This document shows positions 1 through 10,255 of a stretch of DNA of 64,000 nt, one piece after another. Position 1 is the stretch's first letter; each line of letters opens with the position of its first letter. The notes under the pieces are model-generated. The model did not search any database. It worked only from the letters and a program-made list of their open reading frames with translations, and had not been told where the DNA came from. The translations under genes and the position numbers were made by a program. Origin of the DNA: Bemisia tabaci (lineage: Eukaryota > Arthropoda > Insecta > Hemiptera > Aleyrodidae); contig NC_092802.1 of the NCBI RefSeq assembly GCF_918797505.1, forward strand, positions 16,203,883 through 16,267,882. The letters run 5' to 3'.

Positions 1-165
1 TCCCGACAAGTTTTCAGAGAGAATTTATCCGTTATTAGATCCAAATTATCGGAAAATTTTCAGAGAAAATATTCAAAGATCTCCTTAAAAATAAACATTT
101 TATTGGTGGAAATTTGGCAACTCTCAAATGATCCTACGGTGTTTTATACATATCTTAGCACGGCA
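1..165. mobile_element. P1 foldback MITE, right part (cut by window start)
   Basis: The right half of a P1 element. The arm reads GGAAATTTGGCAACTCTC and then drifts into the P1 terminus ending CACGGCA near 165. It matches the right arms at 1494-1746 and 15331-15582. The left half lies outside the window. No coding capacity is seen. Confidence 0.7.
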
Positions 166-1266
166 TGATGGAATAATGCTCACCGTATAGTCCAGGTGGG
201 ATAGGAAAAATATCAGGAAAAATTGGAGTACGCGGTTTCATTGTTTTTAGTTGTTCATTTGCGGGTAGAATTGAGTAAAAGTTATTGGACGTTCCGCTGC
301 AATGGTCATTAAAAACACGAAGATTACGACGAGAGTCTCTCACCTTCGAACATCACGAAATGCGTGATACAATTATTTCAACTCCTGAGCCGCTCAAATT
401 GCATCCATCAAGTTGAAGGCGAACTAGATATCTCACTCCGCTGACTGATTATCGCTCAAACCGATTGATGAGAAGCTTTTTTCACAAAAATTAAATGAAA
501 CTCCCCTAATGATGACTGATGAATGTCGGAATGAGCATTGAGCATTTTGATTGGCGAGTTTTTACAAGTTAGGTTAGTGCTGAACCAATCACTTGACTCC
601 GTGGTCATTAGTCATCATTTGATGAATTAGAGCTTTGGACTCAACAGGGAAGATAGCAGTAGAAGGTCTTTAAAATGTACTGTCTCTGTCTCAGTGTGGT
701 AAGTCTTTTTCGCTTTCTAACGCGCTATGGATTTTTAAATATAGTTCATCAGAACTATAATAAAGTTTGTTTTTCTGATCCCATTTTCTCTCCGAACGAG
801 TATAAAATTTCACGGATCGTCATCGGCAAATGAGCTGATGTGTCCATCGCTCATCGCAAAAAAGTAGTTTGGAGCTGGTTGAAAATCATGTAAAACATAA
901 GAAAGCACATTCTTCAACTAGAAAATTACAGGATTAATCATGATAACTTCGATAATTAGTGGGTCTGAGCTGCAGTAAGTAACGTAATGCATTTTCCAAT
1001 TCACCATGACCTGGCCCCGAAAATAAACTGACTGGAAAAAGAGCACAGCCACATCACAAAAGGCGCATAATCCGAAACTACCGACATCCTTTTCGGCCAA
1101 ACTCTTTCCAATCAGGCGAATGAATTTATTGGCAAATTCTCGAATAGTCCTTGCGCGGAACGCAAATATTCCAGACTCTCATCAAGTATGTGCCGCACTC
1201 CGCCCCGGGCCAGGATACCATCTCCTCCGAAAGTCGGTCCCTTGTAAAGAGCCTCGATACTTTCAG
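166..1266. other. AT-rich intergenic DNA, nothing recognised
   Basis: I see no gene, tandem repeat or clear inverted repeat. The only open frames are 60-70 codons long, with no recognisable composition. The + strand contains AATAAA-like strings, but no coding sequence ends near them. Confidence 0.4.
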
Positions 1267-1424
1267 AGGCGTGGCGTGAATTGCGATACATCGATTGTTA
1301 TGTCATTTAAATGTATGGAAAAGGATCGATAAACAGGGTGTTCGCAGCGAACACCTTAATAATCGATGCTTTACCGTAGGTTTAAATGGCATAACAATCG
1401 ATATATCGCAATTCACGCCACACC
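1267..1424. repeat. F1 foldback element, about 155 bp
   Basis: Two long arms are inverted copies: GGCGTGAATTGCGATA on the left and TATCGCAATTCACGCC on the right. The centre carries GGTGTTCGCAGCGAACACC. Related copies lie near 15240, 15665, 28592, 35625 and 47985. There is no protein-coding content; short open frames through it are products of the repeat. No target duplication could be assigned. Confidence 0.7.
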
Positions 1425-1493
1425 ACTGGATACTTTTCGGCACAAAAGCGGATTCTTGCGATTTTATTGAGACGCGATGGAGTTAGTCTTATT

Positions 1494-1746
1494 CTGCCGT
1501 ACTAAGGAAAAACGACGTATGAACATTCAAGAGTTGCCAAATTTCCTCTCAGAAAGCAGCTATTTCTGAAGAAAGTTATGAGTATTTTTCCTTGAAATTT
1601 TCAGGAACGTTAGATGAAATTGAGAACAAAATTATCCGAAAATATTGAGAGAAAATCTTAACAAATTCCCCCGAAAATTGGTGATTTACCGGAGGAAATT
1701 TGGCAACGTCTGAAGGTTCATACGGCGTTTTTCCATAGCACGGCAG
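1494..1746. mobile_element. P1 MITE, complete, TSD TATT
   Basis: A 253-bp non-autonomous inverted-repeat element. The left end begins CTGCCGTACTAAGG and the right end finishes CACGGCAG, with arms that continue inward as GTTGCCAAATTTCC. The four bases before (1490-1493) and after (1747-1750) are both TATT, a 4-bp target duplication. Copies at 15331 and 43956 show the same ends with different 4-bp duplications (CATA, TATA). No transposase is encoded. Confidence 0.85.
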
Positions 1747-2186
1747 TATTGATGTTGCTAAATTGGCTGAGTCTTGTTTCCATAATAAGTCCGATTCCTT
1801 TGGAAACGGTGGCCGCGAACCGATAGCGGTGTTGCCCAATGGTGCACCCTATCGGGGTTATCCTATAAGCGTGATGTAAAGTGGGTGGATTTCAGGAGAA
1901 TTTCGATGGCTCTGCCGGCAGAAAATGGCAATTTAAAATCGTTCACGCCTTTCTGACGGGTAGGGCGGTGTTCCCGCTATCGGTTCTCAACGAGTGCTAA
2001 ATCGAACCAAATCTCGCTAAACTGTTGTTGGGTGGACCTCTTCAATATTCTATACGGCGTTGTCGAATTGGACTATATTTTGCGGTAAGGAGCTTTTCTG
2101 GATCATTCATTTAAGCGCGCTCATCTGTGTAGAGAAATTTATGGCACACATTGTTTCTGAAATAAATCTTAATCAAACATCATCAG

Positions 2187-2460
2187 TGGGCTGATTATTG
2201 AAATTGATTGACAAAGCTATAGACAACGAAGACATTCGGAATATGGAGCAATCTTATTGGTTGAAATCTGTGGTTCCTGTAGACTAAGGGAGAATTCGAT
2301 GGACTAACTATAGGATTTCTCGTGGGTTGCCGTTAGTTAGTCTACTACCTATCTCCTCTGTCCATATTGCAACCACCCGATTCAATCAATGGGATATCTC
2401 CGTATTCCTCTTGTCTTCTTTATCTATAGCTTTGTCTATCAATTTCAGTAATCGGCCTGC
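2187..2460. repeat. F2 foldback element, about 270 bp
   Basis: The arms carry GGGCTGATTATTGAAATTGA on the left and the inverse, ending in AATCGGCCTGC, on the right. The core has paired segments GTTAGTCTACTACCT and its inverse neighbours. The same family recurs at 18349-18613, 18616-18887, 31941-32407 and around 45154. No target duplication was resolved. Confidence 0.65.
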
Positions 2461-2803
2461 AGTTCTATTTTCTCAAAACCTCAATCATGGACTTACACTG
2501 TTATTCAGGATTAGTTTTGCAAGTTTTACATTTGAACTTACGTTGTGTGCGAAGTGATTAAATTCTAGTCAGCAGAAAGACTTGGAGACTTTAACGCAAG
2601 GGTATGAAAGTAAACCTAGAGGTATAATGCATTAGTATGAGGGAGATAATGAGTCAAAAGAGTTGGTTAATGGTCGGATACTTACCATAATATGGTAAAT
2701 GCTACCATAGAGTCTGGTGTTTATTACCAATCTCGTATAACTGTGTCACAGTACGGTAAAATCTACCATATTTTTGTCAGTGCGCCCTCGGCTCTTTGGT
2801 CAT

Positions 2804-3066
2804 ATTTGGACCGCGTTTAGCAGAAAGGAACCAAGTCACATCAGATGTTGCCAAACTTAACTGGACAATCTAATTTTTTAAAAGAGAACGTTTGTGCGGA
2901 TTCCTTCAAAAATGTTAGGGAATTCGCTTCGCACAATTCAGAAAATTCACTGAAATTTGCACACAAATCCGCACATCCGTTTTCATGTGAAAAATTAAAT
3001 TACTCATTTAAATTTGACAATGGCTGACGTGGCTTGGTTCCTTTCTGCTTAATGCGGTCCATTTAG
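2804..3066. repeat. F3 foldback with GGACCGC ends
   Basis: The left arm reads GGACCGCGTTTAGCAGAAAG and the right arm is its inverse (CTTTCTGCTTAATGCGGTCC). The arms bracket about 200 bp of AT-rich sequence. Related foldbacks, with GCATTTTGCAAAAAGGA arms, lie at 48893 and 55020. A gene-free inverted-repeat element. Confidence 0.6.
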
Positions 3067-3070
3067 CATT

Positions 3071-3299
3071 CACTGGAAAAAAACACATTGGATCTGGAGT
3101 CCAGACTCTTGAAAACATTGACAAGAAAACGGACTCTTACTTGATTCAATCAGATTTAAGCTTAAATCGAAAGGAAATCCGCTCAAATTAAGAGGCTCGG
3201 TTCTTGATTTAAGCTTAAATCTGATTAAAGCAAGAGTATTTTTTCTTGTCGATGTTTTTAAGAGTCTGGACTCTATATCCAATGTGTTTTTTTCCAGTG
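3071..3299. mobile_element. C1 foldback MITE (copy A)
   Basis: Ends are CACTGGAAAAAAACACATTG and the inverse AATGTGTTTTTTTCCAGTG. The arms continue as ATCTGGAGTCCAGACTCTTG, so the whole element is close to a perfect hairpin. Flanking dinucleotides are TT (left) and TA (right). They do not match, but the left TT equals the right TT of copy B at 3363-3645. The pair may be a recombination product or may have moved as a unit. Confidence 0.8.
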
Positions 3300-3362
3300 T
3301 ATGATTTAAAGCGTCACGTTTTGTTTTTTTCGTTACCTTGCCTGAATTCAAATTGGTCAGAG

Positions 3363-3645
3363 CACTGGAAAAAAAATACATTGGATCTAGAGTCCAGACT
3401 CTTGAAAACATTGACAAGAAAATGGACTCTTGAAAACATTGACAAGAAAATGGACTCTTGAAAACATTGACAAGAAAATGGACTCTTGACTCAATCAGAT
3501 TTAAGCTTAAATCAAAAGGAAATCCGCTCAAATTAAGAGGCTTGGTTCTTGATTTAAGCCTACATCTGATTGAATCAAGAGTCCATTTTCTTGTCGATGT
3601 TTTTAAGAGTCTGGACTCTAGATCTAATGTGTTTTTTTTTCAGTG
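3363..3645. mobile_element. C1 foldback MITE (copy B) with internal triplication
   Basis: Same family as 3071-3299. It carries an internal 28-bp tandem repeat, three exact copies at 3398-3425, 3426-3453 and 3454-3481 (core GAAAACATTGACAAGAAAA), in the left arm only. The right arm has one copy, so the hairpin is asymmetric. Flanks AG/TT do not match each other. Confidence 0.8.
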
Positions 3646-3659
3646 TTTGATCGCAATTT

Positions 3660-3989
3660 TTACTGTGGAATCCGAAAAATCAGACGGTTGGAAGGCCATC
3701 CATCCCTGGGGCTTGCGGACGCGCTCAGACGTGGCAGCGCGGCGACAGAGGTCTCAATTAATCAAACTCGTTATGTAAATCATCCGAAGCTGAATTCTTC
3801 GTCCCGGAGGGAGTGCGTCCATCATGCGTGGCGGTCCGCGCAATCGCCCGCTCCGGCCGCGGCGGATGTCAATTCGCGGATGACGAACGCGAGCGCGAGC
3901 GCGCGCGCGCGGGCCCAGGCGCGAATCCAACGCGAGCGATCCACGATTCGTTGCGTAAACGCCGAACGCGATCCGCGGACCCCGCGCCG
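3660..3989. other. CpG-rich single-copy segment, left part
   Basis: GC-rich DNA with a CpG-dense core near 3888-3915 (alternating GCGCGCGC). It contrasts sharply with the AT-rich surroundings. It continues at 5724-5810 after the C5 insertion. Open frames here are short and overlap on both strands, so I call no gene. It could be a promoter or CpG-island-like region; that is inference only. Confidence 0.3.
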
Positions 3990-4280
3990 CACTATGGTCC
4001 CAATTCACTTTTCAGTGATCAAAAATCATAGCGGCTCTCCGTTTGAGTATAAATACATTTAAGATGTGTTTTCCTCATGATTTTGAAGCGCTGAATCCGA
4101 ATTTGACCTCCGCTTTTCCCTAAAAAATCATTTGCAAAAGTTACTGTCATTTTTTCACAAAAATCACAAACTACCATACGATTGGCTTGTTATACTTGCT
4201 TAGATTGGATGAAAACCATGCGTTCATTGCACATACATGTACAGTTCATGTAAAATTAAGAATGTTTTGATTTTTTGACA

Positions 4281-4289
4281 CCCCCCCCC

Positions 4290-4334
<45 letters not shown>
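4281..4334. repeat. C10 then T42 homopolymer runs
   Basis: Ten C, two A and about 42 T in a row, inside the C5 element. The length may be an assembly or sequencing estimate. Confidence 0.9.
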
Positions 4335-4337
<3 letters not shown>

Positions 4338-4599
4338 GAAAACTGAACTGAAAAAAATGAAATAGATCTAAAATTCATATGTATTTTAAAAATGTCGAAA
4401 TAATGCTTCAGAGAAGACTTTTCTTTACGTTGATTTGACGGGAAACGCAAATCGGGTACATAACAATGTTGAAGAGCGGGGGGTGCAATATTGTCACGTT
4501 AAGAAAAATTCAATCAACAATGGATAAATATTCGGAGAGTAAGAAATTTTACATCAATAGGTACTTTCTAGGATTGAAAAGAGCGTTTTTAAAGATAAA

Positions 4600-5300
4600 A
4601 CTGCGGAACGGAAAACTTCCCAAAAAATCTCAAAAAGTAGGGGGAACCAAATTTTTTCGAAACTGTCAACCTCAAAAAGATTCATAGAAGCTATACAAGT
4701 GCGTCTCTGTAGATGCAAAAGTGCTTAGCACGTGTTAAGCCTGCAACTATAGGTGTTTTTCGGGGCAAACAATTGAGTTTTCCTGGGACAAACACGTAGT
4801 CACGTAAAAAATTCAAATTTGGTCGAAAAAGCAGGCGGAAGCAATTATTTTTGGTTCGGTTGCCTTTCTAAGGATCTGCAGAAACGACTTAAAAGTGTCT
4901 CTGGAGGTGCCAAATGTCTCGGAATATTTTTCGAGGTGCTTTCCAGAGTTGTAAAACAGTATTTTGAAAGAAACACGCAGGTACGAAAAAGATTCAAAAT
5001 TCGTCCAAAAAGCAAGAAGAACCAACAATTTTTGGTTTAAAATCCTTCTTAAGGATTCATAGAGACTACTTAAGCACGTTTTTGGAGGTGTCGCATGCCT
5101 CAAAAAAGTTTAAGACGACTACAGATTGATCGATGGCTAAACTTGCTAAATACCGTTATTTTAGCCACCGACTTAGAGACCTAGTAAATTCGATTTCTCG
5201 AGAAAAAGCAAACCAAAGCACGAAATATTTCTACTGTAGCTTCCCAAGGATGTGTAGAAGCTCCCTAAAGGTGTCTCATTAGGTGACCTTTGGTGACTTT
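4600..5300. repeat. diverged tandem units inside C5
   Basis: At least three to four related segments each carry AAGGAT(T/C)(C/T)..AGA followed by a GGTGT or AGGTG(C/T) motif and an AAAAAGC(A)(A/G)G block (around 4620-4710, 4810-4930, 5000-5110 and 5205-5290). Spacing is roughly 190 bp, with heavy divergence. They look like the internal repeats of a non-autonomous DNA element. Confidence 0.5.
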
Positions 5301-5861
5301 TTTTTAAAATGAAAGTTCGTGGGAAAAATCGGCATTTTTTTATGAAAAATAGGTATCCAACTTCTACCTTGTGTGGGATGTGTCAGAATGCCTCGGAGAA
5401 AAATTGTAATTAGTGCGTTACAATCCTCTTAGAGTCCTCTACAAAATGGTATAAGCAAGAATTCTGAGAGACCATTTCATGATTCAGGAGAGGCTCCGAA
5501 CGCTTTGTTAGAAATAGCCACTTCACGGGTCAGAAAATACGTATCCGACTATTTGCACAGTTTGTGACACTTTCAAAGTGACTAGAAATTTTTTTGAGGT
5601 ATACTACGTGTAGTTTATGACCCGTAGATACTATATTTATCCATTTTGACTTGAAAAAAAAATGTCGTCCAATTTCATAAACATCGATTTTTGAGCGCTC
5701 CCGAGCGGATTGGGACCATAGTGCGCCGCGCCGCGCGATTGTCCAACTCGATATTGACAGGTGGATGGTGGACTACGCACTCCACCGGCCGCTGTTGCCG
5801 GTGTGATACCAACTGCACTGATAAAAATATGTGTGTTCTTGCGTTATTTTTGGTCATTAGC

Positions 5862-6080
5862 CCTGTGTCCACTCGTCAAAATGGCGTCAAAATGGAAGCT
5901 CAAAGCGAATCGATAAATACGATCTGTTCGCGATTGTTGATCAAAAAAGGGTCGCGCCGTTCTCTTTTGAGTTGCAACACTCATCAATCGCATCAATTCT
6001 CGACTTTGAGCCTTTTATCTTCGAAATCGATTTACTGTGAGCTTCCATTTTGACGCCATTTTGACGAGTGGAGACAGCGC
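5862..6080. repeat. palindromic foldback, about 220 bp
   Basis: The left arm ACTCGTCAAAATGGCGTC and its inverse GACGCCATTTTGACGAGT on the right extend to GGAAGCTC/GAGCTTCC. The centre is about 110 bp of non-repeated sequence. It sits directly before a truncated T element. Confidence 0.65.
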
Positions 6081-6100
6081 TATTATGGTAAAAGAAACAC

Positions 6101-6490
6101 AAAGAATGTGTCTCATTATTGAGGAGGGTATTCTGGTCCTAACTTTGGTCGAAAATTGGAGCAGCTTAGAATAATGCCATGTATGGTCAAATCGACTCTT
6201 AATCATCTATACCCTGTGAGAACTTGTCCATATTTGAGGTGTTTTTGAAAGGTTTTTGCCTGATTTACCACCGTAGAGTAGTGCAATTTTGCAGTTTTCT
6301 CTAATAATTATTGCTCATTTTCGGTCCTAAATTAGATTGTTTATGTATGAGCACAAGTGCCTACCACTTTCTCCTTTAAATATGTTGTAATAGGTGTACT
6401 AAAGATTAACATATTCGAATATGAAAGTGGTAGTCACTTGTGCTCATACATGAACAATCTAATTTAGGACCGAAAATAAGCAATTATTGC
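6101..6490. mobile_element. T-family foldback, truncated right end
   Basis: Left end AATGTGTCTCATTATTG, then CCTAACTTTGGTCGAAAATT, matching the T element at 25859-27270. The inner palindrome is present (AGCACAAGTG...CACTTGTGCT around AACATATTCGAATATG). It breaks off after GCAATTATTG, so the right arm with GGACAAG and the GACGCATCC end is missing. Confidence 0.65.
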
Positions 6491-6975
6491 CGATGAAATC
6501 GTTCTACATGAGACTGCGTGAAATGCGTTTTTCATGGTGGTTTGGCACGGCTGTACTCATACCTGCGTCCTGGTGTTATGATCTAATGTCCTGTTCGAGT
6601 CATACTTCATCCGACCGGACTCAATGAAGCATTGACAGCGAGCGACGGAATAAGTACAGGGTCTTTCTCCTCAACAAGCGACTCTCGTCAAATTTAGGGT
6701 GTGCTAGGTCAGCGTTGACTGCCAACATCATGGAGGGCGCGACGCGGATAGTTGGGCTCGCGAGAAAATTATGAGGGATGGAGGTCAAATTATTACTTTT
6801 GCGACTATTTAAATATGATGCAAGACTCGTCTTACAAGGAAAGTGAGAATTGTGAGATGACAGTATGTGTGAAAAAAATTAGACATAACAGCAGTAAGTC
6901 CACATTCGTAAACAAGGCAGAAACGGTGAGGCGAGAAGTATTCTTCAATGATTTATCTACAAGCTGAAATTGAGA
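6491..6975. other. intergenic, nothing recognised
   Basis: Single-copy-looking DNA without a convincing reading frame or repeat. A 71-codon open frame at 6752-6967 has no recognisable features. Confidence 0.35.
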
Positions 6976-7224
6976 CACCGGATGCGAAAAGGGCACTTCT
7001 CGATTGCAGTGTTTCAGAATCTCTGTTGCTACTTAATCCCTTGGGGAAGAATTTAATGGGTCATTTTGCCAGAATTCTTTCCATAGGCAATTATTGTAGA
7101 ATCATAAAGAATATTCAGTAGAATTTTTAGTGAAATGGATGCATTCAATTTCCTTATAATGAATAAAATATTAGAGGAGACTCTGAAATACTGCAACCGA
7201 GAAGTGCCCTTTTCGCATCCAGTG
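6976..7224. repeat. foldback with CACCGGATGCG ends, about 250 bp
   Basis: The left arm ATGCGAAAAGGGCACTTCTC is answered by GAGAAGTGCCCTTTTCGCAT on the right. Ends are CACCGG and CCAGTG. The flanking dinucleotides (GA, CC) do not match, so C-family membership is not proven. Confidence 0.65.
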
Positions 7225-7277
7225 CCGCAATTTAGATTTTCCCGAAATAGTTCAACTAAACGTTAAAATTTTAGATA

Positions 7278-7493
7278 CAGGGTTATTCAAAAGTCACGCA
7301 CCACTGGCCATAACTTCAGTTCTAATTATGATATCGACTTGCGGTTTAAGACGTTTTTCCTCGTATCAAGGGGGAACATTTCTAGGTACTTTCCAGTTTT
7401 TGATCCCCCCGGGGAGGGGGCGGAGAGCAACTCAAAAATTTCAAATGGCCGCCCCCCTCATGGCCAGTGGTGCGTGACTTTTAAATAACCCTG
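7278..7493. repeat. foldback with CAGGGTTATTC ends, about 215 bp
   Basis: Left arm CAGGGTTATTCAAAAGTCAC and right arm GTGACTTTTAAATAACCCTG, with a second paired block CACCACTGGCCAT/ATGGCCAGTGGTG. No clear target duplication. Related GGGTTATCCAAAAGCCTC strings occur near 56625 and 59728. Confidence 0.6.
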
Positions 7494-9123
7494 CATATCG
7501 ATCGTACCCAGAAAGCATTGCGCAAAAGCTGAGGATCCACCTTAAAGCCAAAAACGCTCAACGGAAATCACTCTTAGGCAGTCGAGTGACGAACTAACGA
7601 TGAGTGCTTTAAACATTGATGAATTTACACGATTTCTGGTTTGCTGCTCAACAAATGGAGAATTTGCATGCAAATTTTTTATTTCCTCGTCTGAAAGTGC
7701 AAAAAGAGCTGATTTTACAGTATTTGTTATAATTGTTATCTGGTATGAGAAATAGGATGAAACTAGATTTAAAAGAGAGGAAATGCACCGCCTAGTGACG
7801 TCATCTGGCGGCGTTTACCATTTAAACACACGTATATTAGCAGATTAGACCATTTTATCATATCTCCTCCAATAATTGCTCGATTCATGAACCAAGGGTA
7901 TCCTCGTGTTCAGGGCACTTTCCACTTACGCACGAAATTCATCAAATTTCAGACACCTGCAAATTCGCTATTGCATATACAAACTCACTGGGGTTTGGGA
8001 ATATTGGCCGGACAGAGCTTTTCTGTGATTGGTTACCCTGGCTGCTGACGTCATAATAACGTATAGTCAGCAATGCTGCAATGACGTCAGTCCCGACCTG
8101 TTTTGCCGTCCGTTCCGTTGAGTTTAACAACGCATCTTAAACTCCAGAGCATCGAACTGACCGATTGGTCCGTCGAGCAAGTGCGGTTGAGGAGGTCGCG
8201 GCTGTGGGCACGATGCCCAGAACCGTTGCCACAACCCTGCATTTCGCACTATTTTACATGGATTCTGTCCCCGACGATCCCTGAAATCTGGCAACGTCCG
8301 TGTCCAGATCGAAAGTGCAGCGACGCATCGGGCGCATAGTTTCGCTGCGCTGGGCGAAAACCGCATAACTGCGAGGAAAACCTTCGAGTAGATCCGTGGT
8401 TTTGCCGCGGCACGAAGAAGTTTCGCCGCGGCCGGCCGTAGCGCCGTAAATGAACAAAGTTGTCATGAGAATAGATCGATCAGCTTATCGGATCATTACA
8501 TAAGCGCCCTACACCCCCCCCCCCCCCATTCGTAGCCTCACTCGGCTGAGATGCACCGGTCGGTTGCCAGGCAAACTGCAATTCTTTTCTCCCCCTTTTT
8601 TTCAAAGTTGTTTATTTTTTCTTTCCTCCGTGTGATTTTTTATTGTTTCCGAGGAATTGACATTCCTCGGCTTGTCTGGTCATCGGTATAAAAATAGTCC
8701 CGAGAAGGGGGGCTCTGATTGTTCTGGGGTCTCTCATGCAAATGCAGGATGCTGTAATGATGAGAATGTCATCATGGTTTCCGTGTGTGTTCTTCTCTTG
8801 TCAAATGAGGCCGTGTCTATTCAATGAATTTTGATTCAATGGTGAAAAATGTCCTGCTGTGTTCTTCAGTATGTGTAGGTTTAGCATTTTCAGAGAGCCG
8901 AGGGAACTAAGGGAAGAGAGAGAAGGGGGGGGGGGAGAGAGAGGAGAAGGAATGACGAGGAGGAAAGAAAAACAATTAACTTTTATTTTATTTATTCCTT
9001 TTTTTAAGTGATCATATGCAATTTTATCACGGTATACTGTTGATTTAGAAAGGAAAGTGTGTCGGGAAATGACACTATTAAAATGCGTTTACTCACAATC
9101 ATTAAAAAGAGGAAAACAAAAAA

Positions 9124-9125
<2 letters not shown>
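7494..9125. other. intergenic with simple-sequence tracts
   Basis: No gene supported. Around 8120-8460 the sequence is GC-richer, with overlapping short open frames on both strands that I treat as noise. There is a C15 run near 8513-8527 and a purine-rich GAGAG/G-run tract at 8908-8950. Confidence 0.35.

Positions 9126-9170
<45 letters not shown>
9126..9170. repeat. poly(A) run, about 45 bp
   Basis: An uninterrupted A run directly preceded by A-rich AAACAAAAAAC. It may be the tail of an unrecognised retroposed element. Confidence 0.9.
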
Positions 9171-9172
<2 letters not shown>

Positions 9173-9324
9173 ATATAAAAGTATGGAAGCTTTTCGTAAC
9201 CTTTTCTAATTTCTGATGAGCACGAAACTTCCGTTCATAACTTATGAGGTAATATTGGGAGTTGAGTCTATTTTCACATTGGAGTCTCTAAAAAATTATA
9301 GATATTTAAAGAGAATAGAAAACT

Positions 9325-9445
9325 CTGCCGTAATAGCGCAGAGAGCAATAAGTGCATTCTGGGATGAACCTTGAGACGCATGAAAGCATGTGTTGACCAT
9401 GGCTCAGACAAGAATGCACATACTGCTCTCTTCGCTATCATAGCA
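9325..9445. mobile_element. P2 MITE, short diverged copy
   Basis: Left end CTGCCGTAATAGCGCAGAGA and right end CTCTTCGCTATCATAGCA match the P2 element at 54057-54621, but with only about 80 bp inside. It is probably an internally deleted copy; no clean 4-bp duplication remains. Confidence 0.55.
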
Positions 9446-9761
9446 AAACCGTCTGTGCTTTCAAAACTAGCCGTCCCATAGAATTAATTGCAGCCGATGC
9501 AAGCAGTTGACGAGCTTGGTTTTTGCAGATTTTCGTTTATGAGTAATACACCCTCAAACCCATTAAGAGAGGCTTTTAGCATGCTACTTTTTCAAAGTTA
9601 AGTGGAACATTTTTTCACCAAAAGTAGCTCGTCGCCGACGGGAACAGTTTTCAAAATTGCGTGTCACGGAGGGACAAAAAATCGTGAGCCCCCTTTTTTC
9701 CGGTGCACTGATGTCAAGAAGGATCTAGTCACCGTTTGAAATTTTAATACACTTCGCAATG

Positions 9762-10255
9762 CTGCCACGCTGAGGAAAAACGCCTTATGAGAATTCAGAC
9801 ATCGCCAAATCTCTCATGATAAAATTCGAATTATCTAGAAAACCTTTGAATATGCTCCTTCCGATTTTTCAGAGAATATTATACTCACATTTTAATGTGC
9901 AGCACCTGAAAATTGCAAGAAAAAATATTCATAGCTCTCCGCAAAAAAAATGTCTCATCGGGGGAGCCTTAGAAACATTTGAATTCTCGTACGGCGCACA
10001 GTGGATAGCTAGAGTCAATGAGACAAGTTGGACATGAAATTTTTCACTAAAACTGTAAAATTTAATGTTTATTTTGTCACATTTTAAATTGTAAGGGGTG
10101 CTTCTTGAAGAGAATTTCACGAGGAAACCAATGAAACCATTGTCAGAACCTTAAAGGTTTTAAAAATAGAGTTATAACCGTTTAAAGTTTCCAAATTTTT
10201 TCCGACCTCTCCTATTGCCTCGATCCACTGTGCAGCGTTCTTCTCCGTCACGGTA
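9762..10255. mobile_element. P1 MITE interrupted by a C3 element
   Basis: The left P1 end (CTGCCACGCTGAGGAAAAAC) starts at 9762. The right P1 end (GCGTTCTTC...CACGGTAG) follows the nested C3 copy at 9997-10232. Both arms are recognisable but mutated, and no 4-bp duplication is left. Confidence 0.6.
9997..10232. mobile_element. C3 element nested in P1
   Basis: Ends CACAGTGGAT and ATCCACTGTG. The internal signature TCCGACCTCTCCTATTG is near the right end and the left carries its degenerate inverse. It lies between the host P1 halves ...TACGGCG and GCGTTCTTC. Flanking dinucleotides are CG and CA. Other C3 copies lie at 19466, 55405 and 60732. Confidence 0.7.

Larger units (their letters stand above)
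3990..5723. mobile_element. C5: 1.73-kb element with CACTATGG ends, TSD CG
   Basis: Inverted terminal repeats CACTATGGTCCCAATTC (left, 3990) and, inverted on the right, CACTATGGTCCCAATCCGC (ending 5723). Both run on to a shared TCAAAAAT. The flanking dinucleotides are CG at 3988-3989 and 5724-5725, a 2-bp target duplication. The CACTA terminus with a 2-bp duplication fits the CACTA/EnSpm superfamily. The inside has no transposase frame: it holds a C10-AA-T42 run (4281-4334) and several diverged copies of a roughly 190-bp AT-rich unit between about 4600 and 5300. Confidence 0.75.

Noticed and set aside
3070..3531. 153-codon open frame across 3070-3531
   Set aside because: It is entirely C1 MITE sequence, and the apparent protein repeats come from the inverted arms.
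9126..9170. tail of a LINE or SINE at the A45 run
   Set aside because: No pol III boxes, reverse-transcriptase relic or target duplication were found next to it.
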